Source: CAVQCJ01 sp963849365 (lineage in GTDB: Bacteria; Actinomycetota; Actinomycetes; Prado026). Taken from it: a DNA stretch of 64,000 nt. The stretch lies in NCBI GenBank assembly GCA_963849365.1, contig CAWKHA010000004.1, positions 620,001-684,000 of the forward strand, read 5' to 3'. Made by a program: the position numbers and the translations under genes. Under the pieces are notes generated by a model that was not told the origin of the DNA, searched no databases, and saw only the letters and a program-made list of their open reading frames with translations. Shown here piece by piece: positions 25,209 through 32,877 of the stretch; within the stretch, counting starts at the first letter, position 1; every line of letters starts with the position of its first letter.

Positions 25209-26516
25209 TCAGGCGACCCGAGGCTGCCCGGCTCCGAGGTCCGGAGAGTCCGGGGCACGGTCGGTTCCCCGACTGCCAGGAAGGCCCGGGGCGCCCGCCC
25301 CGACCAGGACCTGGACGACGGCGAGCAGCACCAGCAACAGCAAGGCGGACCAGCCCAGCCGCGACACCGACACGTCGTTCCCCCACAACAGGACGACGAC
25401 ACCCAGGACACCGACGGCGACCCGCAGCCATCCGGCGTTCGCGCGAACCCAGCGGCCGGCCGGGGCCACAGGCCCGTCGGCGAGCTTCCCGCCGACCCCT
25501 TCCAGCCCGTCCCGGACGCTGGTGCGTACCGCGGTTCCGGCCCGGTTCGGTCCGGCGAACAGCCCTGCGAGGATCAACAGGACGCCCAGCCAGCACATCA
25601 CGTGCCAGCCGCGCTCGAGGTAGCTGAGCATGGTGTCGTAGAACACCGAGCTGGCCGGGCCGAACACGGTTCCGGCGAGCTCGTTGATGAACAGCTGGCG
25701 GGCGACCGACAGCGCAAGGGCCAGCAGCACTCCGTTCGCCGCCAGGAGCACGCCTACGGTCACGACCATGCGCGGGCGACGTCGGGCGAGCAGGACGGCG
25801 GCCAGGTACAGCACAGCGACGAGAATGATGAGCCAGCGCGCGACCGGGTTGGCGAAGGCGTAGATGGTACGCACCTGTCGCAGCTGCGGGGCGTCCAGCA
25901 GCACGATCTGCTTGTCCACGTTCGGGACGGGGATGTTCTCGACGATCGTCAGGCCGCGGTCGACGAGGCGCTGCTTGACCTGCTCGATGACTACGGACAG
26001 GTCCAGCACGACCTGGTCGCCCTGCAGGGACACCGCGCCGCTGTCGTCTCCCTGGAGCAGCCGGACCAGGGATTGCTGTGCCTTGGTGTTCAGCTGCACC
26101 CACAGGTCGGCGAAGGTGTCGGAGGCGACGAAGTTGCGGACCTGGGTCTCGATGAGGCCATCGATGGCACCGGACAGCGGGCCGACCAGCTTCGCCAGCC
26201 TGGGGCGGTCGGTGATGACTCCCGCGAACACGTCGTCGAGGATCGCCTGCACGTCGACCTGCTTCTGGATCGCGTCGGTGACGTTCGTGACGATCGCGTC
26301 CTGGACCTGCGGGGAGTCGATCAGCGGGCCGACGGTGTCCAGGTAGCGCTGGGTGTCGTTCAGGGTCCGCTGGCCCCAGAACGCCAGAACGGCCGGGGTC
26401 GTGAGCAGTGCGGCGATGACCAAGCATATGACCGCGCTGGCCGCCTTGCCGCGACCCCGGTGCGCGGCGGGCGTCGCCGGGCCCGGCTCGGCGTCGACTG
26501 GTGCTGAGCTGGACAC
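25209..26516 (-). CDS. Large membrane protein with extracytoplasmic domain, unknown function
   Basis: 435 residues. TM1 (AASAVICLVIAALLTTPAVLAFW) leads into a ~200-residue polar domain (TQRYLDTVGPLIDSPQVQDAIVTNV, repeated I/V-D-D/E helices, LSGAIDGLIETQVRNFV). Four or five helices follow, from VARWLIILVAVLYLAAVLLARR to the C-terminal GWSALLLLVLLAVVQVLVGAG. The start at 26516 is 32 bases downstream of the flavodoxin gene, so it is last in a long minus-strand transcript. It converges on the GAP gene. I recognise the layout from other actinobacteria but no function. Confidence 0.78.
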   Translation of the reverse strand: MSSSAPVDAEPGPATPAAHRGRGKAASAVICLVIAALLTTPAVLAFWGQRTLNDTQRYLDTVGPLIDSPQVQDAIVTNVTDAIQKQVDVQAILDDVFAGVITDRPRLAKLVGPLSGAIDGLIETQVRNFVASDTFADLWVQLNTKAQQSLVRLLQGDDSGAVSLQGDQVVLDLSVVIEQVKQRLVDRGLTIVENIPVPNVDKQIVLLDAPQLRQVRTIYAFANPVARWLIILVAVLYLAAVLLARRRPRMVVTVGVLLAANGVLLALALSVARQLFINELAGTVFGPASSVFYDTMLSYLERGWHVMCWLGVLLILAGLFAGPNRAGTAVRTSVRDGLEGVGGKLADGPVAPAGRWVRANAGWLRVAVGVLGVVVLLWGNDVSVSRLGWSALLLLVLLAVVQVLVGAGAPGLPGSRGTDRAPDSPDLGAGQPRVA

Positions 26517-26548
26517 GTCATGCCTCCTGGTGGTCGGCGTTTGGACGG

Positions 26549-27244
26549 TCAGAGCGGATCGGCGACCTGGCGTTCGACCTGGGTCGCAGCCAGACGGTCG
26601 ACGAGCCGGGTAGCGAAAGCGCGGGCCTGCTCGGGGTACTCGGGCTGCAGGTTCGCCGGAGGGATCGGGATCCCGAGCGAGCGGGGGCGGTCCTCACCGG
26701 TACCCAGGTAGCTGATCAGCGACAGCAGCGAGCGGACCTGCCCGCCGGCGGCGACGAAGTGGGTCTCGTCGACGTACTCCCCGCCGCGCGCGGTGGCCAG
26801 CCTGCGGAGCGACTTGAGGTTCCCGCGCCAGTACCGCCGGCAGACGACGAACGCGGCGAACCGCTTGCCGGCCAGGACGCGGCCGGACGCATCGGACACC
26901 AGGTAGGACCGGATCGGCAGACAGGTGGTGAGCCACCAGGTCGCCGAACCGATGCAGACCAGGTCGTAGTCGCCGTCGCGCGCCTCGGCCGGGATGGCGA
27001 TCTCACCGGTGGCGCGACGCAGCTGCGCCGGGAGCATCGCGACGACGTCCAGGACCCGGTGCCGCAACGGGAACCGGGAGAATCGATGCAGGTACCGCAG
27101 GTCGGTGAGCTCGATGCCGGCGAGGGTGACGTCGCAGCCGCGTTCGCGCATCGACTCCGCGACGACGTCGGCCACCCTCCGGTGCTGCTGGGTGAACGAG
27201 TAGTACACGACCAGGACCCTGGGCGCTGACGTGGCTGATGACAT
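26549..27244 (-). CDS. Flavodoxin-domain protein
   Basis: 231 residues from the ATG at 27244. After a short leader comes PRVLVVYYSFTQQHRRVADVVAESM, the FMN-phosphate loop position of flavodoxins (YYSFTQQ in place of the usual T-x-T-G-x-T). Then come YDLVCIGSATWWLTTCLPIRSY (the 50s loop) and GKRFAAFVVCRRYWRGNLKSL, where flavodoxin-like quinone reductases have their third flavin loop. It is probably an FMN protein that reduces a quinone or acts as an electron shuttle. It lies between the DUF6325 gene and the large membrane protein on one strand. Confidence 0.85.
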   Translation of the reverse strand: MSSATSAPRVLVVYYSFTQQHRRVADVVAESMRERGCDVTLAGIELTDLRYLHRFSRFPLRHRVLDVVAMLPAQLRRATGEIAIPAEARDGDYDLVCIGSATWWLTTCLPIRSYLVSDASGRVLAGKRFAAFVVCRRYWRGNLKSLRRLATARGGEYVDETHFVAAGGQVRSLLSLISYLGTGEDRPRSLGIPIPPANLQPEYPEQARAFATRLVDRLAATQVERQVADPL

Positions 27245-27279
27245 GGTCACTGGACGTAGGCGCCGGCCATCGCAGGGGG

Positions 27280-27795
27280 CTACGCCGTCTCGAGCTCGTC
27301 GGAGGCGAGCAGTCCGATCTCGACCAGGTCCAGGGGGTGGACCCATTCGTCGCTGACCGCGACCCCGCCGGCCCTGGCGATGGCTGCGCGCAGCGGCACG
27401 GCCCAGACGTGCTCGATCAACGCGATCGCCGCCGCGCTGCCGGGCTCGATGGCGTCGGCGACATTCCAGACCTCGGACTCGTCGATCAGGTGACCGTCCG
27501 ACCCGGCTTCCATCCCGGCGATGGCTCCGGCCTCCATGCCGGCCTCGCCGTCCAGGCCGAGGCCGAGCAGCGCGCCAACGGTGGCGCCCAGACCCTCGGC
27601 CTCGGCCACGGACAGGTCACTCCACTGCAGGGCGACGAGGGTGCCGTCCATGTTCTTCTGGACCGCGATCGCGTCGATGAGCCGGATGACGTCGTTCTCC
27701 CGGAGCCGCCTGAGCTCCGCGAGGATCTCCCCGGAGAAGTCAGGCTTCTCGAAGCCGACGACGAGCAGCTGTACGGGTCCGATAGTCATGCTCAA
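27280..27795 (-). CDS. DUF6325-family protein, copy 1
   Basis: 171 residues, or 169 from the second Met. The core is GPVQLLVVGFEKPDFSGEILAEL, IRLIDAIAVQKNMDGTLVALQWSDL, an Ala/Gly-rich middle with repeated GMEAG units, and ALIEHVWAVPLRAAIARAGGV. This ferredoxin-like alpha/beta pattern is shared with the copy at 31467, and both are distant relatives of DUF1269. It follows the SHOCT gene by ~54 bases. Function is unknown. Duplication on both sides of the LuxR gene suggests a shared role under the same control. Confidence 0.83.
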   Translation of the reverse strand: MSMTIGPVQLLVVGFEKPDFSGEILAELRRLRENDVIRLIDAIAVQKNMDGTLVALQWSDLSVAEAEGLGATVGALLGLGLDGEAGMEAGAIAGMEAGSDGHLIDESEVWNVADAIEPGSAAAIALIEHVWAVPLRAAIARAGGVAVSDEWVHPLDLVEIGLLASDELETA

Positions 27796-27849
27796 CGCTC
27801 CTGTGTGTTCGCCGAGCAGGCAGCCCGGACTCGGGACGGGGGACTGGGC

Positions 27850-28113
27850 TCAGGCGCCGAGGATCTTCTGCTTCTGCGCGTCGAACTCTGCCTGTGTGAG
27901 CGCGCCGGCGTCCAGCAGCTCCTTGAGCTTCATCAGATCGCCGTAGGTGTCCTCCGGCGGCGCCGCAGCCGGGGGAGCCTCCTGGACGGGCGGTGGCGGC
28001 GGTGCAGCGGCGGCGGCCTGCTGCTGGGCGGCTTCGGCCTTGGCCTGCCCACGGTTCGACGCCACATGAGCGGTGGCTCCCAGGACCGCTGCGCGTCGCA
28101 ACATGCGTGGCAT
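27850..28113 (-). CDS. Small SHOCT-domain protein
   Basis: 87 residues from the ATG at 28113, which has AAGGAG upstream. A basic N-terminus (MPRMLRRAAVLGATAHVASNR) is followed by an Ala/Gln- then Pro-rich linker. The C-terminal SHOCT domain reads DLMKLKELLDAGALTQAEFDAQKQKIL, a two-helix unit that mediates oligomerisation or docking. The gene is transcribed from module P3 (28147-28203), which gives a leader of about 35 bases. Confidence 0.85.
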   Translation of the reverse strand: MPRMLRRAAVLGATAHVASNRGQAKAEAAQQQAAAAAPPPPPVQEAPPAAAPPEDTYGDLMKLKELLDAGALTQAEFDAQKQKILGA

Positions 28114-28146
28114 GGTGATCTCCTTCGGTCGGGTCCGATGAGGCAC

Positions 28147-28203
28147 ATCCTCGAAGCCGGGGAGGGGCCCTGTGCTCACCCGGGGAGCGGCTCACCCGGG
28201 TGA
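28147..28203 (-). promoter_or_regulatory. Regulon promoter module P3 (drives SHOCT-DUF6325-flavodoxin-membrane genes)
   Basis: On the minus strand, the palindrome TCACCCGGGTGA (28192-28203) is followed after 10 bases by GGGTGA(G), and 22 bases later by GAGGAT (28147-28152). Spacing equals that of P1 and P2. It overlaps the 3' end of the 84-residue gene. Confidence 0.7.
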
Positions 28204-28430
28204 ACAGCCTTGCTGACCGGCTCGAGGCTGGGAGCCGCGGTGAACGAGACCACGACCAGGCCCAGATCGAAGAGCTGGCGCAGGACGCCCTGCAGCTGCG
28301 CCTGGTCGGCGAGCGACCCGCTCAGCTCGGTCATGCCGTCGCCTGCGGTCAGCGCCAGGCCCTCGAACGCGGCTCCGAAGCGTTGGTCCAGCTCACCCGA
28401 GACGACGATCGTGCACGCGAGCTGGCCCAT
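28176..28430 (-). CDS. 84-residue protein of unknown function, probably leaderless
   Basis: The start at 28430 (MGQLACTIVVSGELDQRFGAAF) is preferred because GACGAT, the -10 of module P4, ends exactly six bases upstream, so the mRNA should begin at or next to the ATG. An upstream in-frame start at 28484 would lie within the operator. The protein is a compact alpha/beta unit: GELDQRFGAAFEGLALTAG, MTELSGSLADQAQLQGVLRQLFDLGLVVVSFTAAP. The last part resembles the end of DUF6325/DUF1269-type ferredoxin folds. I recognise no named family. Confidence 0.65.
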   Translation of the reverse strand: MGQLACTIVVSGELDQRFGAAFEGLALTAGDGMTELSGSLADQAQLQGVLRQLFDLGLVVVSFTAAPSLEPVSKAVHPGEPLPG

Positions 28431-28436
28431 TGCTGG

Positions 28437-28492
28437 ATCGTCGTCCGCAGGACCGGTCGTTGAAACACCCGCGGCGCGCGTCACCCGGGTGA
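28437..28492 (-). promoter_or_regulatory. Regulon promoter module P4 (overlaps the LuxR stop codon)
   Basis: On the minus strand, TCACCCGGGTGA (28481-28492) is followed after 10 bases by GGGTGT, and then, 22 bases after that hexamer, by GACGAT (28437-28442). The palindrome contains the last codons and the TGA stop of the LuxR gene. The -10 ends six bases before the ATG at 28430. Confidence 0.65.
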
Positions 28493-30763
28493 GCCTGACG
28501 GCAGATCTCTCTCGTCGTGGGTGAGTTCCAGCGCCACGAACCTGGCCACCGCTTCGTCCCGTGAGGTCACACCGAGCTTGCGGTAGCTCGCCTTCAGGTG
28601 CGACTTCACCGTGTTGTAGGAGATGAACAGCTGCTCGGCGATCTGGCGCTGCCCCAGGCCGGCCGCGGCCAGCCGGAGGACGGACATCTCGCGATCGGTC
28701 AGCTGCTCACCGAACTCCGACGCGCGCCGGACCGGCGCGGCGAGCAGCTCCCTCAGCCGTTCCGACCGCTCTCTGAGGTCGCCAGGGTCGGGGAGCCGGT
28801 CCAAGATGTCGTCGGCATGATCGAGATCGGCGACGGCGGCAGCCGGGTCCCCCAGGTCGCGATGAACGGCCGCGAGCAGCAGATGGGCGTTGGCCAGCCA
28901 GGCACTGCGGGGCATCGCCTCCAGGAGCTCGATGGTCAGCTCGAAGCGTGCCGCCGCGGCCCGCAGATCCCCGCCGCGACGGTCCCGCTCACCGATGGCG
29001 AGGTGGACGACGGCACCCGCCGGGGTGCGGTCCGCGCCGATCAGAGCGAGCTGGCCGAGCACCTGGTCGAGCTTGGCGTCAGCTCGGGAGGCCACCTCGA
29101 GAGCCGACTCGGCCAGGCCGAGGTTGCCGACGCCTACGGCCAGCAGGATCGGGTTGGCGTCCGGGATCTGGCCGACCGCCTGGCGCAGCGTCTCGACCGC
29201 CGCAGTGATCCGCCCCTGCAGGTACAGCGCCTGCCCGAGCCCCGCCAGCGCGATGCCTTCCCATCCCGATGAAGGCGCTGTCGCGACCGCACGACGCGCA
29301 GCGGCTTCGGCCCGCCCGATCTGGGTGACCCCGACGACTCCTTCCAGGAAGTCGGCGCGGAAACCCAGCGGCAGGCCGGCCGCGTCGAGCTGGTCGTGGG
29401 GGCCCGTTCGGGCGAGGTCGAGGTAACCGACGGCCTGGTCGATGCGGTTCTCCAGGCTTGCCGCGACCGCCCGGACGAAGGCCAGCTCAGGGTTCTGCTC
29501 CGCTTCCGGCCACGAGAGCTGCGACAGCCATCGGCGGGTCGTCGCCGAGCGCCCGGTGGAGGCCATCAGCTGAACCTGCCCGGCGACCAGCCGCGCCGCG
29601 GTCGGGACGTCGCGGGCGGCGATCGCGTGGTCGGTGGCGGTCTCCTGGTCGCCGGCTACCTCGAACCAGGCTGCCGCCCGGGCGTGCAGCACCGGCACGA
29701 GCTCTGGTCGGGTCCGTACCAGCTCCAGGCGAAGGGCTTCGGCGAAAAGCTGGTGCTCGGAGTACCACTCGCCTGCGCTGTCGACGGAGACGAACAGGTT
29801 GGACCGCTCCAGGTCGGCGAGCACTGCCCCCGACCCCGTCGTGCCGACGACGGCGTCGCACAGGCTTCCGTTGAGCCGGCTCAGGACGGACACCTGCAGC
29901 AGGAAGTCCCGGGTGGCCGGCTCCAGCAGGTCGAGCACGTCGCGGGTCAGGTAGTCCACGACCTGGCGGCTGCCACCGGTGAAGGACTCGATGAACGAGT
30001 CGCGGTCGTCGTCGGGGATCAGGAGGGCGGCCAGCCGCAGCGGCGCCGGCCACCCGCCGGTCCGGTCGGCGAGTCGGCGTTCCTCCGAAGGTGTCAGCCC
30101 TTTGACCCCCATCCCGTCGAAGAACCGTGACAGCTCGGTCGCGTCGAACCGGAGCGAGTCGGCTCGGATCTCGATGAGCTCCCCGGAAGCCCGCAGCCGG
30201 GCCACTCCCAGCGCCGGGTCCGACCGGGTCGCGACCACCAGCTGAACGCGGGCGGGACGGTCCCGCAGGAACGCCTCGAGCTGGGCGTTGACGCCGGGAG
30301 TCTCCGCGAGGTGGTAGTCGTCGAGGATGACGACGATCGGGTCACCCACGGCGAGCTCGTCGTACAGCACCGGCAGGACCGCGTCGGTGACACGGTCGGG
30401 ACTGGCCCGCAGCGCCGCGAGGGAACGCACGCCGAGGTCGAGCCGGGCTGCGGCCAGCGAGGCGATGACGTGGGTCCACAGCCGCACCGGTTCGGTGTCG
30501 CCCTGATCCAGCGTCACCCAGGCGAACGAGCGCTCGGAGTCGGTGCTGACCCATTCGGTCAGCAGGGTGGTCTTGCCGAAGCCGGCCGGCGCGGAGACCA
30601 GGGTCAGCGCCCGGTCACTGCCGGCGCGCAGCCGGTCGAGCAGCCCCGGGCGGCTCACCGAGCCGCGCGGCAGCCGGTGCGGGGCGAGCTTGGTCCCAAT
30701 GACGCCGACCTGGGGTCGATCCGTGGACCGACGCCCCTGCGGCGGCTCGATGGGGCGCGGCAC
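28481..30763 (-). CDS. MalT/LAL-type LuxR transcriptional activator
   Basis: 760 residues. The STAND ATPase opens with KLAPHRLPRGSVSRPGLLDRL, followed by Walker A in SAPAGFGKTTLL (~residue 60) and Walker B VVILDDYH (~145). Sensor-type ATRSDP and the MalT winged-helix region (LTPSEERRLADRTGGWPAPLRLA) follow. Residues ~370-680 are TPR-like helical repeats (AARDVPTAARLVAG, GWEGIALAGLGQALYLQGR). The C-terminal LuxR helix-turn-helix is LTDREMSVLRLAAAGLGQRQIAEQL..YNTVKSHLKASYRKLGV. It sits among four copies of the same promoter module and is the natural candidate to bind them. Such proteins act as ATP- and ligand-dependent activators. Confidence 0.93.
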   Translation of the reverse strand: MPRPIEPPQGRRSTDRPQVGVIGTKLAPHRLPRGSVSRPGLLDRLRAGSDRALTLVSAPAGFGKTTLLTEWVSTDSERSFAWVTLDQGDTEPVRLWTHVIASLAAARLDLGVRSLAALRASPDRVTDAVLPVLYDELAVGDPIVVILDDYHLAETPGVNAQLEAFLRDRPARVQLVVATRSDPALGVARLRASGELIEIRADSLRFDATELSRFFDGMGVKGLTPSEERRLADRTGGWPAPLRLAALLIPDDDRDSFIESFTGGSRQVVDYLTRDVLDLLEPATRDFLLQVSVLSRLNGSLCDAVVGTTGSGAVLADLERSNLFVSVDSAGEWYSEHQLFAEALRLELVRTRPELVPVLHARAAAWFEVAGDQETATDHAIAARDVPTAARLVAGQVQLMASTGRSATTRRWLSQLSWPEAEQNPELAFVRAVAASLENRIDQAVGYLDLARTGPHDQLDAAGLPLGFRADFLEGVVGVTQIGRAEAAARRAVATAPSSGWEGIALAGLGQALYLQGRITAAVETLRQAVGQIPDANPILLAVGVGNLGLAESALEVASRADAKLDQVLGQLALIGADRTPAGAVVHLAIGERDRRGGDLRAAAARFELTIELLEAMPRSAWLANAHLLLAAVHRDLGDPAAAVADLDHADDILDRLPDPGDLRERSERLRELLAAPVRRASEFGEQLTDREMSVLRLAAAGLGQRQIAEQLFISYNTVKSHLKASYRKLGVTSRDEAVARFVALELTHDERDLPSGSPG

Positions 30764-30871
30764 ACGACCTCCTCGGCCTGGTTGGGGTCGAGCCTAGGAC
30801 CACCCTCGTTCAGCGGACTCCCGGAAGCCGGAATCGCAGCCCCTGCCCCCGCCGGGGGGACCGCGCTCGAT

Positions 30872-30928
30872 TCACCCGGGTGAGCCCGGTGCGGGGTGAT
30901 GGCGGCCGTCCACGGGTGCCCCAAGGAT
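30872..30928 (+). promoter_or_regulatory. Regulon promoter module P2 (upstream of PLDc_N/SHOCT gene)
   Basis: TCACCCGGGTGA at 30872-30883, then 10 bases, GGGTGAT, 22 bases and AAGGAT at 30923-30928. Sequence identity with P1 extends through TTCACCCGGGTGAGCC and GGGGTGAT. It lies between the divergent LuxR gene and the gene starting at 31018. Confidence 0.72.
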
Positions 30929-31017
30929 GGCGGTTCGCGAGACCTCGGCGGTTCGCCGCCGACATCACCCCCCCGGGTTTGTGTGCTGACCCAGCCCAGA
31001 CGAGGAGACCGATCACC

Positions 31018-31428
31018 ATGAACCTGCTCGCGACGTCGTTCGGCGACGGAGACGTCCTGCTGTGGATGTTCGAGTTCTTCCTGTTCGTGATCTGGTTCTG
31101 GCTGTTGCTCACGATCTTCTCGGACCTGTTCCGCGACCACGAGATGTCCGGCGGGACCAAGGCGCTCTGGGTGATCTTCGTGGTGCTCCTCCCGTACGTG
31201 GGCATCCTGGTGTACCTGATCGCCCGCGGACACGGGATGGCCGAGCGGGCCGCCAAGGCCCAGGCGCTGGCTCAGGAGCAGATGAACGCACAGATCCGAG
31301 CGGTGGCCGGGACCTCGGCCTCGACGTCGGCGGCGGACCAGATCGCGCAGGCCAAGTCGCTGCTCGACTCCGGAGCTATCGACCAGGCGGAGTTCGACAA
31401 GCTGAAAGCCAAGGCGCTGTCCAGCTGA
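31018..31428 (+). CDS. PLDc_N (phospholipase D nuclease N-terminal) + SHOCT membrane protein
   Basis: 136 residues from the ATG at 31018, with GAGGAG upstream. Two membrane helices (LWMFEFFLFVIWFWLLLTIFS and LWVIFVVLLPYVGILVYLIAR) with the charged DLFRDHEMSGGTKA loop between them form the PLDc_N domain. The C-terminal SHOCT unit is DQIAQAKSLLDSGAIDQAEFDKLKAKAL. Similar proteins often accompany stress and envelope regulons. It is first in the transcript from module P2, followed by a DUF6325 gene and the 54-residue gene. Confidence 0.88.
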   Translation: MNLLATSFGDGDVLLWMFEFFLFVIWFWLLLTIFSDLFRDHEMSGGTKALWVIFVVLLPYVGILVYLIARGHGMAERAAKAQALAQEQMNAQIRAVAGTSASTSAADQIAQAKSLLDSGAIDQAEFDKLKAKALSS

Positions 31429-31466
31429 CTCCGGTTCCATCGTCCAGCCACCAAGGGGAACGAACG

Positions 31467-31925
31467 ATGACAGACACAACGCTCAACGATCTCGGTCCCG
31501 TCGACTACGTCGTGGTCGAGTTCCCGGCGGGGGCGAGCAACTTCACGGGCGAGATGACGGCGGAGCTGCTCGCACTGGTCGACTCCGGGACCATCCGCGT
31601 CATCGATGTACTGATCCTCACGAAGGACGAGGACGGTTCTGTCGAGGCGATGGAGCTCTCCGACGTCGGTGAGCTCGGAGCGCTGCAGGCACTGGAGGCG
31701 CAGCTGGCCGAGCTGCTGGCCGAGGAAGACGTCGTGCACCTCGCTGCTGCCATGGAGCCGGGAAGCACGGCCGGAGTGCTCATCTGGGAGAACCTCTGGG
31801 CGGCACCGTTCGCATCCGCAGCTCGGCGGTCGGGCGGCCGGCTGATCGCCGACGGACGGATCCCGATCCAGGCGATCATCGCCTCGATCGAAGCCGACGA
31901 AGCATCTGCCAGCCAAGGAGACTGA
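31467..31925 (+). CDS. DUF6325-family protein, copy 2
   Basis: 152 residues from the ATG at 31467, preceded by AAGGGGAA. The sequence LGPVDYVVVEFPAGASNFTGEM, IRVIDVLILTKDEDGSVEAMELSD, an acidic middle (QLAELLAEEDVVHLAAAMEPGS), then LIWENLWAAPFASAARRSGG aligns with copy 1 at 27280 throughout. It overlaps functionally with the gene before it (38-base gap) and is followed one base later by the 54-residue gene, so the three are surely co-transcribed. Confidence 0.85.
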   Translation: MTDTTLNDLGPVDYVVVEFPAGASNFTGEMTAELLALVDSGTIRVIDVLILTKDEDGSVEAMELSDVGELGALQALEAQLAELLAEEDVVHLAAAMEPGSTAGVLIWENLWAAPFASAARRSGGRLIADGRIPIQAIIASIEADEASASQGD

Positions 31926-31926
31926 C

Positions 31927-32091
31927 ATGCCGCTCAGACGAGCACGGGTAGGAAGAGTCGGTGTCATCGGCGCGCCGGTTGCGAAGACCGCCGTCGTCGC
32001 AGCTGCCGTCACACCGGGTCCCTCGCCAGTCGCGAAGACCGCAGTAGTCGCTGCCGCCGTCACACCGGGTCGAGGCCGTCGGCGCATCTGA
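31927..32091 (+). CDS. 54-residue basic peptide with an internal duplication
   Basis: The ATG at 31927 lies one base after the stop of the DUF6325 gene, and AAGGAG sits at 31915-31920. The sequence is MPLRRARVGRVGVIGAPVAK, with the 15-residue unit PVAKTAVVAAAVTPG present twice, separated by PS, and then a basic end RGRRRI. The duplication is also visible in the DNA, as two ~44-base direct repeats with silent differences. The hydrophobic unit could span or lie on the membrane. It resembles the basic N-terminus of the SHOCT proteins nearby. Its spacing and ribosome-binding site argue that it is translated. Function is unknown. Confidence 0.68.
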   Translation: MPLRRARVGRVGVIGAPVAKTAVVAAAVTPGPSPVAKTAVVAAAVTPGRGRRRI

Positions 32092-32092
32092 C

Positions 32093-32341
32093 TCAGCCCT
32101 CGGTCACCTCGTAGATCTCGTCAGCCACCAGACCATGCGCTTCGCGGTGGACCGTGGCGGCGGCCTCGGCGCTGGGCGCGTGGACCAGGCAGAAGATCCT
32201 CCCGGCATCGGCATCGACCCAGTAGCGCTTGTAGTCGACGCCGTGGGCCTTCTGGACCTCGACGTCCCTGGCGTGAGCCCCAGCCACATCCTCGGCGGAC
32301 ACTCGGCCCTGCATGTGGTGCACGTCCATGTACAGCGGCAT
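32093..32341 (-). CDS. DUF4242 small protein (SCO4226-like), copy 1
   Basis: 82 residues: MPLYMDVHHMQGRVSAEDVAG, YKRYWVDADAGRIFCLVHAPS, then HREAHGLVADEIYEV. This is the ferredoxin-like DUF4242 family, whose Streptomyces member SCO4226 binds nickel; the His-rich MDVHHM and the HREAHG motif are the likely ligands. A close paralogue lies at 61550. The stop is two bases from the end of the convergent 54-residue gene. It is last in the minus-strand unit headed by the 73-residue membrane protein. Confidence 0.87.
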   Translation of the reverse strand: MPLYMDVHHMQGRVSAEDVAGAHARDVEVQKAHGVDYKRYWVDADAGRIFCLVHAPSAEAAATVHREAHGLVADEIYEVTEG

Positions 32342-32394
32342 GACCGCTCTCCTTCCTCAGCGCCCCTCCCGGGGCTTCCCTGTCGGCTGACGAG

Positions 32395-32838
32395 TCAGGT
32401 GATCGAACAACGGGGCGTACCGGGCTCCGACTGGAAGCCGGAGCACAGGAGGTCCAGGGACTCGATGCGCTCTCCAGCCGTGGCGAACACGTGCTGCTCG
32501 ACGAGGCGGCCGGAGCCCGGGTTGCTCATGGAGCGCATCCGGACCCGCCAGCGCAGGTAGAGCCGGGTGCCGACCTGGCCGATCGAGGCGTCCACGACCT
32601 CGAAGTCGTCCTCGCCGTCGAACCATCGCCGGAAGTGGCTCACCGCAGCTGCGGCACCCGTCTCCTCGAAGGGTCCGGGCGGGACGAGCGCGCGGAACCG
32701 GACGTCGGGGTCCAGACAGGAAGCCAACGCGGGGAAGTCACGGCGGGCCAGGGCCTCGAGGAACAGTCCGGCGATGGGCCATTGCGCACCGTCACGCGCG
32801 TCCACCGCTGCGGCTGGCCGAGGAGACGTCTTGTTCAT
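32395..32838 (-). CDS. NTF2/SnoaL-like protein
   Basis: 147 residues. After a ~20-residue leader, PIAGLFLEALARRDFPALASCLDPDVRFRALVPPGPFEE gives the helix pair and first strand of a SnoaL-like fold. It is followed by HFRRWFDGEDDFEVVDASIGQV, RLYLRWRVRMRSM and VEQHVFATAGERIESLDLLCSGF. The pocket is typical of the family but the ligand is unknown. It lies 39 bases after the HD-GYP/LuxR gene and 53 before the DUF4242 gene on one strand. Confidence 0.85.
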   Translation of the reverse strand: MNKTSPRPAAAVDARDGAQWPIAGLFLEALARRDFPALASCLDPDVRFRALVPPGPFEETGAAAAVSHFRRWFDGEDDFEVVDASIGQVGTRLYLRWRVRMRSMSNPGSGRLVEQHVFATAGERIESLDLLCSGFQSEPGTPRCSIT

Positions 32839-32877
32839 GCCGCCGTTCTACGGCGGCGCCGTGGGCCGTCGCATCGG

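Noticed and set aside
26501..27229. Long plus-strand open frame opposite the flavodoxin gene
   Set aside because: Shadow of the minus-strand gene, whose flavin-loop motifs are clear; the plus translation matches nothing.
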